Shown in pieces: positions 1-7,445 of a DNA stretch of 20,820 nucleotides (positions are counted from its first letter, which is position 1; each line of letters starts with the position of its first letter). The notes beneath the pieces were generated by a model, which was given only the letters and a program-made list of their open reading frames with translations, had not been told where the DNA came from and made no database searches. The stretch spans positions 1 to 20,820 of the forward strand of contig JBHLQY010000039.1 of NCBI GenBank assembly GCA_048883105.1. The letters run 5' to 3'. The stretch comes from LW40-45 sp048883105. Lineage in GTDB: Archaea > Asgardarchaeota > Lokiarchaeia > Sigyniarchaeales > SOKP01. The translations under genes and the position numbers were made by a program.

Positions 1-100
1 TTCCATTTAATTTTCTAATCCTCTTAAAACGATTTTACATATTTTAAATTTCTTCAAAAGAAATTATTAATTTTTAATATAAAAATATTTATTTTTATCG

Positions 101-118
101 AAAAGAATTTATTCTTTT
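101..118. terminator. Short palindrome followed by a T tract
   Basis: AAAAGAAT (101-108) and ATTCTTTT (111-118) are perfectly complementary around a 2-base centre and run into further Ts. This could end transcription of a gene lying left of the window. The stem is all weak pairs apart from one G-C, so it may be a chance feature of AT-rich DNA. The rest of 1-274 shows no gene. Confidence 0.25.
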
Positions 119-274
119 TTTATTTAAATATTAACTTAAGATAGTTTGCTATACTAAAATGTCCACTTCTAATTTATTATAATTTTAGAAATTGATTTTA
201 AATTAAAATTAAATAAAAAGAGTAACATTTTTCACTTATAATATAGATTTTAAAAAAAAATATTTGATAGTACG

Positions 275-1723
275 ATGACAACGGAGATGAGCACTGTAAA
301 CGCCGAGGAGGTTATATTATATATAGATTTGACAACAGATTATATTGGTAAAAAAGATCTAATCAAAGAAATTAATGCATTTATCGAAAATAAAAATAAA
401 TTAGGTATAGACTCCTCATATGGTATAGTCATATTTCAAGAAGAAGATAATCCAATAACTCTATATGATAGCAAAGATGTTAATTCTATCATTAAAATAA
501 TTGAAGAAAAATGGGAAACACGACCAAAAAGTCAAAGCTATATAGAAAATGGGCTTTTTGAAATACTATCATATGTTTTTAGGAAAAGTAGAGAAGTTAA
601 GAAAATTTATCAAGTAATAATTCTTTCCGATACCCCATCAAAACGCTCAGATGAGTATCAGCAAGCCGTATACGATTTAATTACCAAATCGAAAAAATTT
701 TTAACTTTTATTGATATTATTCGAGTTGGAGAGGCCGAATATTACGAGGACGATGTAAAAATAGAAGTTATTACTAGCGAAACTCTCGGAGGTACGTTTC
801 ATTGTAATAGCAATCAGTTCAGCGACGTTCTTGGCTGTTTAGTTAAGAGTAAACAAGAATTTAATATAATAAAACCAGAGAAGGAACAGGTCTTAGAAGA
901 AGATAAATCTTTTTACGAGAAATTGGCAGTTGATTTAATATCTCTCGACCCGGAAGATAAAACAATTTGCTCAATTTGTCAATTTGAATTATGTCCCATT
1001 TGCAAAGCATATTCAGACGAAATCCATAAATGTTATAATTGTAATGCAAAATTTCACAATTGTTGCATAGCACATTATTCAATTTCTAATAATATTGGCT
1101 TTAAACATATTTTTCGTTGTCCTCAATGTCAGAACTTATTAAAATTAGACGAGGATTACGTTGATTTAGTCTATGAAGAAGAATTAGAAGAAAAAGAAAT
1201 AGCGATTGTAAAAATTCCCGAAAAAGAAATTATAGAGGAAAAAATTGAAGCGGAAGAGGAAATAAGTGCAGAAATTATAGAAGAGAAAATTGAAGCAGAA
1301 CAGGAGATAAGCACGGAAATTATAGAGGAAAAAGTTGAAGGAGGAAAATATATAGAACCCCCTCCATTAGAACATAAACAACCTATTGAGGAAAAACATG
1401 AACTAGAACTGCCATTAGAAAAGAAAGTGATGCAAACTATAAATGAATTAAAGATTGATCTTCAAGAACTCCCACCTCCGCCTCCAATAAAAAAAATAAA
1501 GGTTGGAGGTTTTTTTGGGAGAGAAATAGAAGTCGGAGCTAAGCTAAAAGAAAAGGCAAAACAACCAATTAAAGTTTTGGAACCTCAATATATAGAGGAA
1601 AAAAAATCTATTACTGAATTAAAACCTCCAAAAAAAAGGGCTTCATTTAAATTTTGTAAAATATGTGGATCTTCTGCGAAAAATACAGTTATATGCCCAA
1701 ACTGTGGAGCCAACATTGATTAA
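275..1723 (+). CDS. vWA domain + RING-like zinc finger + C-terminal zinc ribbon protein
   Basis: Residues about 11-195 look like a von Willebrand A fold: a first strand ending in D18, a second strand around 50-54, and IYQVIILSD at 111-119. The metal site is degenerate (D-L-T-T-D in place of DxSxS). A dense cysteine cluster follows (C232, C235, C240, C243, C253, C256, H261, C263, C264, C282, C285), spaced like a RING or related treble-clef finger. Next comes an acidic linker with three tandem copies of an IIEEKIEAE-type 15-residue unit (319-361), a proline-rich stretch (362-405), and a C-terminal zinc ribbon (C461, C464, C474, C477). No signal peptide or membrane helix is seen, so it should be cytosolic. 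The ATG at 275 has an AT-rich TATA-like stretch about 25 bases upstream and no Shine-Dalgarno; M5 is an alternative start. vWA + zinc-finger pairing recalls eukaryotic Ssl1/p44 of TFIIH and RGLG/copine-type ligases, but I cannot assign function. Confidence 0.85.
   Translation: MTTEMSTVNAEEVILYIDLTTDYIGKKDLIKEINAFIENKNKLGIDSSYGIVIFQEEDNPITLYDSKDVNSIIKIIEEKWETRPKSQSYIENGLFEILSYVFRKSREVKKIYQVIILSDTPSKRSDEYQQAVYDLITKSKKFLTFIDIIRVGEAEYYEDDVKIEVITSETLGGTFHCNSNQFSDVLGCLVKSKQEFNIIKPEKEQVLEEDKSFYEKLAVDLISLDPEDKTICSICQFELCPICKAYSDEIHKCYNCNAKFHNCCIAHYSISNNIGFKHIFRCPQCQNLLKLDEDYVDLVYEEELEEKEIAIVKIPEKEIIEEKIEAEEEISAEIIEEKIEAEQEISTEIIEEKVEGGKYIEPPPLEHKQPIEEKHELELPLEKKVMQTINELKIDLQELPPPPPIKKIKVGGFFGREIEVGAKLKEKAKQPIKVLEPQYIEEKKSITELKPPKKRASFKFCKICGSSAKNTVICPNCGANID
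1229..1357 (+). repeat. In-frame tandem repeat coding an acidic linker
   Basis: Two 45-base units (1229-1273 and 1274-1318) and a shorter third (1319-1357) encode near-identical 15-residue peptides beginning IIEEK(I/V)E. Differences between units are mostly single bases, so the array probably grew by slippage or unequal recombination. It forms a charged, probably helical or extended spacer inside the vWA/RING-like protein. Confidence 0.8.
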
Positions 1724-1799
1724 TCATTAAATAAAAACCTTCCTACTTACAATTTAAAAAATTTATCAATGTTAATAAACTAAAGTTAATTCTTAATAA

Positions 1800-2066
1800 A
1801 TGATGGAAAAAGAGAATAATAAAGACCAAACTAGGGACCATCATAAAGATATGAGAGTAAGCGAAGCAAATTTAACTAAAAATCAAGTTATTTTATATAC
1901 AATAATAATTGCCGCTGCATTAACAATTTTTATTCTTTCTATGGTGGGTATTAATCTTTTTATATTGTTAATTATTATTGGTGCCGTTTTAATTTATGTA
2001 TATTTAGATAAAGATATTCAAAACGGTGAATTTAAAGATACTACAAATGAAATTAATTCTGAATAA
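1800..2066 (+). CDS. Small membrane protein with two transmembrane helices
   Basis: An 88-residue protein with a highly charged N-terminal segment (residues 1-27, rich in D, K, H and N), two hydrophobic helices (about 30-48 and 51-69) joined by a very short turn, and an acidic tail. This is a helical hairpin inserted in the cytoplasmic membrane, probably with both ends on the same side. The sequence matches no family I recognise. The gene starts ATG-ATG, 76 bases after the vWA gene and on the same strand. An A/T-rich element with TTAATAAACTAA at about 1772-1783 could be part of its promoter. It could be co-expressed with the vWA gene or independent. Length and composition support a real gene, but I can assign no function. 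Confidence 0.65.
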   Translation: MMEKENNKDQTRDHHKDMRVSEANLTKNQVILYTIIIAAALTIFILSMVGINLFILLIIIGAVLIYVYLDKDIQNGEFKDTTNEINSE

Positions 2067-2146
2067 GAAAATTTCATAGACATAAAATTCCTATCGCTTT
2101 CGACTTACATGAATTCAAAAAATAAAAATTGAATTTAAGATAGAAA

Positions 2147-3223
2147 TTGCCCTACCTAGAAATTAATTTAAAAAAAATCCATCATAATGCGAAGACTTTA
2201 AAAAAAGCATTAAGCTCAAAAAGTATCTCAATTATGGGCATAACAAAAGTTATATTAGGAAATCCTACAATTGCTAAAAAGATAGTACAAGCTGGAATAA
2301 GTTATTTGGGAGATTCTAGAATTGAAAATATTATTCAAATGCGAGAAGAAAGTGTGAATGCTCACTTTGTATTAATAAGAAATCCCTCTCTGAAAGAAAT
2401 CCCCTCTGTTATTAAAAATTCGGATATAAGTTTAAATACCGAATTATTTATAATTAAGAAACTTTCTAAAGAATCTATAAGGCAAAATAAAAAGCATGGA
2501 ATAATCCTTATGGTTGAAATGGGGGATTTAAGGGAAGGAATAATGCCAAAAAATTTGGAAAATATTGTAGACCACGTTCTTAAATTAAAGGGTGTTGAAT
2601 TAAGAGGCATAGGGACAAATCTTAAATGTTTTGCAGGAGTGATTCCTGATGAGAAAAATATGAAAGCTTTCTCAGAAATAGCTGAAAGAATTCAAAATAA
2701 GAAAGGAATTAATTTCGAATTTGTTTCAGGTGGCAATTCCGCAAATTACGATTGGCTAATGTCCACCGATAATATAGGATTAATTAATAATTTAAGATTA
2801 GGCACAGCCATTTTATTAGGAGTAGGTGGGATTTATGAAACTCCCATCCCAGAACTTTATACTGATGCTTTTACCTTTGTTGCGGAGATTGTTGAATTAA
2901 AAAGGAAACCATTATTTCCTAAGGGAACTATTACAACTAATGCTTTTGGAGAACCATCGATTTTTAAAAGCAAAAAAATATCCCCCAACGAGAATAGATT
3001 AAGGACTCAAGCACTTTTAAATGCTGGCAGACAAGATATTCTTGAAACGAAACTAATACCTAAGGAAGATATTGAAATAATGAGCGCAACAAGTGATTAT
3101 ATTATCGTAGATCTAAAAGATAATGAAAATTATAAAGTTGGGGATGAATTAAGATTCGATATAAAATATGAAGCTTTACTCCGTGCTATGACAAGTCCAT
3201 TTATTTCGAAAGTTTTTGTCTGA
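2147..3223 (+). CDS. PLP-dependent alanine/ornithine racemase family protein
   Basis: At 358 residues this matches the fold-type III racemase family that includes ornithine racemase and YhfX-like proteins. The cofactor lysine is K34 in GITKVILG. Family hallmarks follow in order: an LGDSRIENI segment (about 74-82), RGIGTNLKCFAGVIP (about 153-167), VSGGNSANY (about 194-202) and LRLGTAILLG (about 217-226). The expected reaction is interconversion of L- and D-amino acids, ornithine or a related basic amino acid being the best guess. The protein is cytosolic. Translation starts at TTG (encoding MPYLE); no in-frame ATG nearby keeps the conserved N-terminus and there is no clear ribosome binding site. 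An EamA transporter follows 39 bases downstream on the same strand, so the two may be co-transcribed and could share a substrate. Substrate specificity cannot be read from the sequence. Confidence 0.88.
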   Translation: MPYLEINLKKIHHNAKTLKKALSSKSISIMGITKVILGNPTIAKKIVQAGISYLGDSRIENIIQMREESVNAHFVLIRNPSLKEIPSVIKNSDISLNTELFIIKKLSKESIRQNKKHGIILMVEMGDLREGIMPKNLENIVDHVLKLKGVELRGIGTNLKCFAGVIPDEKNMKAFSEIAERIQNKKGINFEFVSGGNSANYDWLMSTDNIGLINNLRLGTAILLGVGGIYETPIPELYTDAFTFVAEIVELKRKPLFPKGTITTNAFGEPSIFKSKKISPNENRLRTQALLNAGRQDILETKLIPKEDIEIMSATSDYIIVDLKDNENYKVGDELRFDIKYEALLRAMTSPFISKVFV

Positions 3224-3262
3224 AAAACCAACTATTAAAGTTATAATAAATTCTTTTAATTA

Positions 3263-4201
3263 ATGGTTGATTTAGCTAAAGACACTAAAGTCAGTCCGAC
3301 GGTTTCTAAAATTAGTATGCTTTTATCTGCGATATTTATGGGAAACGTTGGATTATTTGTTACATTTTTAGGTCATTATTCAGTTTTTACAATTGTAATA
3401 TTAAGAGGGATATTTGGAACCATTTTTCTAACATTATTTATGGTAAAATCTCGTTCATTCTCTAAGGAGTTTTTGAAAGAATCTTTTAAATTACATTGGA
3501 AGCCCTTAATAATTAGTGGGTTATTCTATCCTTTTATTGTGTATTTTTATTTTTTTGGTATTACTATATATGGCTATGCAATTGCTGCTTTTTTGCTTTA
3601 TACAAGTGGAATTTTTATCCTTATTTTTATAATCTTATCAAAAATGGAAAAAGTGTCAAAAATAACTATTATAAGTTTCATCTTAGCTATCATAGGTGTA
3701 GGGATAATTATGGAAGTTTGGAGAACAGAAGCCTTTTCTTTGGGATTGTTAATAGGGCTACTTTCTGGATTTACATTAGCTATTTTTGTTTTTTGTAAAA
3801 AGATCATTTACAATAAAAGGAACAATAATGTAGAAAATTTGAATGCAAAAGGAGATTTTGATATTTTTCTCGCGTGGTGGCATACACTTTTTTTAATCTT
3901 CATATTTTTACCAATAGGACTTATGGATCTTCCTAAATTAAATTTAATTGACTTAATTCTTGCTTTATTATTAGGTTTAATTCCAACAGCATTAGCATTT
4001 GTTTTACATAATGTTGGAACTAAAAATGATCGGGGCGGTAATATCTTAATATTGGCCTTTTTTGAACCGGTTGTGGCAACTATAAACACAATTATTTTTC
4101 TTAAAATTTTTTCAATTTATACGATTATAGGAGGAGCCTTAATTTTAATAGCAAATATAATTGTATTAAAATATTCAAGTGAAAGTTATCTCGAACGATG
4201 A
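3263..4201 (+). CDS. EamA/DMT-family transporter
   Basis: This is a 312-residue polytopic membrane protein with about ten hydrophobic helices in two halves, the normal size and duplicated layout of drug/metabolite transporters with EamA domains. The two halves are joined by a charged cytoplasmic loop around residues 175-196 (KKIIYNKRNNN...). The C-terminal half carries the typical LGLIPTALAFVLHNVGTK segment (about 238-255), followed by a late helix with FFEPVVATI, as in many EamA exporters. It probably moves small metabolites or amino acids across the cytoplasmic membrane. The gene follows the racemase by 39 bases, which suggests joint transcription and possibly a link to amino-acid export or uptake. 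The ATG at 3263 encodes MVDLAKD. Substrate is unknown. Confidence 0.88.
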   Translation: MVDLAKDTKVSPTVSKISMLLSAIFMGNVGLFVTFLGHYSVFTIVILRGIFGTIFLTLFMVKSRSFSKEFLKESFKLHWKPLIISGLFYPFIVYFYFFGITIYGYAIAAFLLYTSGIFILIFIILSKMEKVSKITIISFILAIIGVGIIMEVWRTEAFSLGLLIGLLSGFTLAIFVFCKKIIYNKRNNNVENLNAKGDFDIFLAWWHTLFLIFIFLPIGLMDLPKLNLIDLILALLLGLIPTALAFVLHNVGTKNDRGGNILILAFFEPVVATINTIIFLKIFSIYTIIGGALILIANIIVLKYSSESYLER

Positions 4202-4232
4202 AGGATAATTTTTAATTGATTTCTATAATTTA

Positions 4233-4246
4233 TTTTAGTAAACTAA
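4233..4246 (+). promoter_or_regulatory. Promoter-proximal 14-mer shared with the 7.4-kb gene
   Basis: TTTTAGTAAACTAA lies 18 bases before the DUF2284 start codon. The identical string is at 7409-7422, before the dehydratase gene. The sequence just upstream (TATAATTTA) could serve as a TATA box. Matches of this length are not rare in AT-rich DNA, so the regulatory reading is tentative. Confidence 0.35.
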
Positions 4247-4264
4247 ACTCGGAAGTGCAAATTA

Positions 4265-4813
4265 ATGCCTTATATGGAACTCTCGTTCGAACAAATTGCT
4301 TTTGATCCAGAGGTACAAACTTATTGTAATAATCCTAAATTTCAGTGTCCATATTTTGGGCATTCCTGGACTTGCCCTCCTGAAGCGCCGTATCTAGAAA
4401 ATGCCATCTCTCAATTTAAAAAATTTTACCTATTGTATCATCAATTTGATGTAGAAGCATATGTGAATAAAATTAAAGTAAAACACCCTAGAAGAAGTGA
4501 AATTAGAATAAGATCTTCTATTTATAGAAAAAATTATGTTCGAAATTATCTAGAAAAAGAAATCTACCAGTTTTTAGACAAATTTCAAAGCAATTTCAGA
4601 GATAAATTTGTTTTATGGGATGGCCATTGTAGAATTTGTAAAAAAATATGTACTTACGATAGTGGAGATCCTTGTCGTTATCCTAATAAAAAAAGGTATT
4701 CAATGGAAGCTGTAGGGATTAATGTAGATAAAACTGTTAGGAATTTAAACATTAATATAGAATGGCCTCCCCTTAACCATATTTATCGCTTTGGCTTAGT
4801 ATGCTTTAAATAG
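4265..4813 (+). CDS. DUF2284-type predicted metal-binding protein
   Basis: The 182-residue protein has the cysteine pattern of DUF2284 (COG5423-like) proteins: C21, C28 in CPYFGHSWTCPP with C37, then CRICKKIC (C122, C125, C129) and C137 in GDPCRYP, followed by the conserved SMEAVGINVDKTV segment. The cysteines probably bind a metal or an iron-sulfur cluster; biochemical function is unknown for the family. The protein is shorter than some relatives because it begins close to the first cysteine motif. It starts at ATG in the context ATGCC, 63 bases after the transporter. The exact 14-base string TTTTAGTAAACTAA ends 18 bases before the start and also lies before the 4-hydroxybutyryl-CoA dehydratase gene. 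It is convergent with purA. Confidence 0.85.
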   Translation: MPYMELSFEQIAFDPEVQTYCNNPKFQCPYFGHSWTCPPEAPYLENAISQFKKFYLLYHQFDVEAYVNKIKVKHPRRSEIRIRSSIYRKNYVRNYLEKEIYQFLDKFQSNFRDKFVLWDGHCRICKKICTYDSGDPCRYPNKKRYSMEAVGINVDKTVRNLNINIEWPPLNHIYRFGLVCFK

Positions 4814-4819
4814 AATTCT

Positions 4820-4835
4820 ATTTTATTAATAAAAT
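4820..4835. terminator. 16-base palindrome between convergent genes
   Basis: ATTTTATTAATAAAAT is a perfect palindrome a few bases after the DUF2284 stop codon. A run of seven As follows (about 4849-4855), which is a T tract on the minus strand just beyond purA. Together they could act as a two-way terminator between the convergent genes. It contains only A-T pairs, so confidence is low. Confidence 0.3.
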
Positions 4836-4895
4836 TTAAAGAATAATAAAAAAAGAGAATTTAAATTTTCCAAATACCTAAAATTATACCAATTA

Positions 4896-6209
4896 TCAAA
4901 AAAGATTTTCATCTAATACAATAGTATCGTTTCTATCCGGACCTATTGAGACTATAGCGATTTCTGTTTTTAATTCATTTTGAATTGCTTGAATATATAT
5001 TTTCATAGTTTCTGGTAATGCGTTATAACCTTGTTTTGCTATTTCAGACCATTCTTCTGATTTTTTTAGTTCCCAACCATCGAATTCTTTATAAATTGGT
5101 CTACATTTTTCAATAATCTCAGAATGTATTGGCCAGCTTTCAAGAATTTTACCATCTAATTCATATGCTGTACAGATTTTTAAAGGAGTAATCCCTTGAA
5201 GGGCATCTAAAAGAGTAATGATTATTTTTTCCACTCCATTAATCATTATCCCATATTTGATATTAAAAAGATCTATCCATCCAACTCTTCTTGGTCTACC
5301 GGTAACTGTACCATATTCCTGACCTTGTTCTCGTATTTTTTTTGCTATTTCATTTGTTAATTCAGTTGGAAATAAGCCCTCACCAACTCTTGATGTATAA
5401 GCTTTGACAACTCCTACAATTTTATTGATTTTTCGAGGGGGTACACCAGATCCAGCACAGATACCTAGAGCATTAGCATTCGATGATGTTCCATATGGAT
5501 ACATTCCATGATCTATTCCTAATAAATTGCCTTGAGCACCTTCAAAAACAACTTTTTTACCTGAATCGATGGCTTTATTCAAATAATATGCTGTGTCAAT
5601 TACGTAGGGTTTCAGTCTTTCGCCATAAGATTTATATTCTTCATATATTGAGTTAAAATCAGTGTCCCAATCAGAGTCGTAAATATTAATTAAATCTTTT
5701 TTAATCTTAAACAATTTTTCTAATTTATTTTTTAATAATTGTGGATTAATTAAATCAAAAGTTCTTATTCCCCAACGAGCAGCTTTATCAGAATAGGTTG
5801 GACCGATGCCTCTTTTGGTAGTTCCTGCACTGTACTTTCCTTTCGATTTCTCTTCTAGACCGTCTAAAACCTTATGAAAAGGAAAAATGATATGAGAAGT
5901 TGAGCTCAACTTTAGATCAATTTTTTTTCCCAATTTTTTTAAGTCATCAATTTCATCAAGTAAAACCTTGGGATCAACTACACAACCATTTCCGATAATT
6001 ACTTCTTTCTCTAAAGGAGCTCCCGATGGTATTAATTTGAATTTAAATTTAATTCCATTGCTAACAACTGTATGACCTGCATTATTTCCACCATTAAATC
6101 TTACAACAATATCCGCTTTTTGAGCCAAGTAATCGACAAATTTACCTTTGCCTTCATCACCCCAACTTAATCCAATAATTGCGATATTGTTATTTTTTTT
6201 CTCAGTCAT
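4896..6209 (-). CDS. purA: Adenylosuccinate synthetase
   Basis: Catalyses the GTP-driven joining of IMP and aspartate to adenylosuccinate, the first committed step to AMP; cytosolic. Numbered from the ATG at 6209, the N-terminus has IIGLSWGDEGKGK with the catalytic Asp at residue 18 and the phosphate loop GDEGKGK, then NGGNNAGHT with the catalytic His at 46. Further conserved blocks are AGTTKRGIGP, EGAQGNLLGIDHG, RVGEGLFPTEL and GRPRRVGWIDL near the active and GTP sites, and SIGPDRNDTIV at the C-terminus. Length (437 residues) is normal for the full-length family. The frame also opens with a GTG two codons earlier (6215). I prefer the ATG because a minus-strand TATA-like TTTTTTAAA (6235-6243) then sits 26-34 bases upstream, the pattern seen elsewhere here. 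The gene is divergent from the IFT52-like gene and convergent with DUF2284. Confidence 0.97.
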   Translation of the reverse strand: MTEKKNNNIAIIGLSWGDEGKGKFVDYLAQKADIVVRFNGGNNAGHTVVSNGIKFKFKLIPSGAPLEKEVIIGNGCVVDPKVLLDEIDDLKKLGKKIDLKLSSTSHIIFPFHKVLDGLEEKSKGKYSAGTTKRGIGPTYSDKAARWGIRTFDLINPQLLKNKLEKLFKIKKDLINIYDSDWDTDFNSIYEEYKSYGERLKPYVIDTAYYLNKAIDSGKKVVFEGAQGNLLGIDHGMYPYGTSSNANALGICAGSGVPPRKINKIVGVVKAYTSRVGEGLFPTELTNEIAKKIREQGQEYGTVTGRPRRVGWIDLFNIKYGIMINGVEKIIITLLDALQGITPLKICTAYELDGKILESWPIHSEIIEKCRPIYKEFDGWELKKSEEWSEIAKQGYNALPETMKIYIQAIQNELKTEIAIVSIGPDRNDTIVLDENLF

Positions 6210-6234
6210 ATCCACTATGTTTTATTCAATAAGG

Positions 6235-6243
6235 TTTAAAAAA
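6235..6243 (-). promoter_or_regulatory. TATA box of purA
   Basis: TTTTTTAAA on the minus strand lies 26-34 bases before the preferred purA ATG, with ACC-rich flanks. Spacing of this kind implies a leaderless or very short-leader transcript. Confidence 0.5.
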
Positions 6244-6335
6244 TTTTTTATGTTAAGTATGGAATGATTTTTATAGGTAAATTTACATTATGGCTTTAGA
6301 TTTAGGTTAATTAAAATTTTATTTTCCAGGTAATA

Positions 6336-7277
6336 ATGCCGAAGAAAGCAGCGATACTATTTGATTTAGCACATGCGGAGATGCTTAATATTGAGGATAA
6401 TGATTTTTCTGAATTCTCTGAATTACTTAAATCTTTAGACTTGAAAGTTAAAAAAAATGATAATAAAAACCTAACAAGCAACGAACTACAAAACACGAAT
6501 ATATTAGTAATAGGAAATCCAATTGATGATTTTTTTTCTAATATAGAAATTAGAACAATTGTCAATTTTGTGAGAGAAGGCGGACGATTATTACTTATAA
6601 GTGAATATGGTGGAGATTATCTTCAAAAAACAAACCTCAATGACATTTCTGGAAAAAATTTCGGTATTTATTTTCAAAAAAATATAGTAAAAGAATATAA
6701 TGGAATTAATCAGAATTGCTCCAGTATTTTATCTATTCGAAATTTTAATACACACAAGATAACGAATCAAATAAGAGAATTAATAGTTGGAGGCACTTGT
6801 TCTTTATTATTAAATAAAAGCTCAGAGCCACTGTTATACTCAAATGATTCGTGGTCTGAGATTTATAGCGGAAATCAGGAGCAGTGGTCAAAAGAAAATG
6901 GAGAAAAGAAACAAATTATCTCTGCATATGTAGAATATAGTCGAGGTAAGGTCGTAGCGATTGGAGATATTGACATCTTTTCAAATGATCACAATATAGG
7001 GCTAAATTGTTTGGATAATCGAAATTTTGTTATAAATTTAATATCGTGGCTTTTAGAGCCTGTAAAAGAGTCTGATGTTACATTATGGGCGTTAAATCAA
7101 TTAGGAGCGCTTCAGACCGAAATAAAACAAATTAATAAAAAAATTAATAATATTATTGAAACAATGACTATATTGGAACATCGAATTAGTACAATAGAAA
7201 AAATAGAAGATGTCGAATATAAAAAAGGTTTTACAAAAAGTAGCGAAAAAACAAAAATAGAAAAAGAACAATATTGA
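6336..7277 (+). CDS. GldG/IFT52-like (DUF4350-type) domain protein with C-terminal coiled coil
   Basis: The N-terminal ~245 residues resemble the Rossmann-like domain shared by GldG-type ABC-associated proteins and eukaryotic IFT52. The features are an opening strand with LFDLAHAEML, NILVIGNPIDDF (54-65), IVNFVREGGRLLLIS (75-89), and a closing GKVVAIGDIDIFSND (204-218) followed by NFVINLISWL (230-239). Residues 250-300 are rich in I, K, N and E with heptad-like spacing and should form a coiled coil; the tail is lysine-rich. There is no signal peptide or membrane helix, unlike GldG proteins tied to ABC transporters, and no transporter genes lie next to it. The ATG at 6336 follows CCAGGTAATA, one of the few Shine-Dalgarno-like contexts here. 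Function is unknown; it may be a soluble ligand-binding or scaffold protein. Confidence 0.75.
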   Translation: MPKKAAILFDLAHAEMLNIEDNDFSEFSELLKSLDLKVKKNDNKNLTSNELQNTNILVIGNPIDDFFSNIEIRTIVNFVREGGRLLLISEYGGDYLQKTNLNDISGKNFGIYFQKNIVKEYNGINQNCSSILSIRNFNTHKITNQIRELIVGGTCSLLLNKSSEPLLYSNDSWSEIYSGNQEQWSKENGEKKQIISAYVEYSRGKVVAIGDIDIFSNDHNIGLNCLDNRNFVINLISWLLEPVKESDVTLWALNQLGALQTEIKQINKKINNIIETMTILEHRISTIEKIEDVEYKKGFTKSSEKTKIEKEQY

Positions 7278-7314
7278 TTTAATAGTTTAAACAAGATAAA
7301 TAATTCAAAATTAG

Positions 7315-7337
7315 CTCTTTTTTTTCCTTCTTTTTTG
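7315..7337 (+). terminator. T-rich terminator after the IFT52-like gene
   Basis: A pyrimidine run of T8-CC-TT-C-T6 type begins 37 bases after the stop codon at 7277. Archaeal RNA polymerase stops at such T tracts without a hairpin, so this probably separates the gene from the dehydratase gene. Confidence 0.6.
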
Positions 7338-7408
7338 ATTATAACAACTTTAAAGTATTTGAAACTTAAATTGTATTAGAGTTATTTTTAATAATTAATA
7401 AATGTTAA

Positions 7409-7429
7409 TTTTAGTAAACTAATTAGTTT
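7409..7429 (+). promoter_or_regulatory. Shared 14-mer fused to a 14-base palindrome before the dehydratase gene
   Basis: TTTTAGTAAACTAA (7409-7422) is identical to 4233-4246. It overlaps the perfect palindrome AAACTAATTAGTTT (7416-7429), whose end is 16 bases before the TTG start. A palindrome at the position of a core promoter or transcript start could be an operator for a dimeric regulator. Confidence 0.4.
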
Positions 7430-7445
7430 GAGAGAGAATTAAAAA

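Noticed and set aside
3598..4089. Two minus-strand open frames of 69 and 93 codons
   Set aside because: They are antisense to the EamA transporter and have no recognisable motifs, and the plus-strand frame has clear family features.
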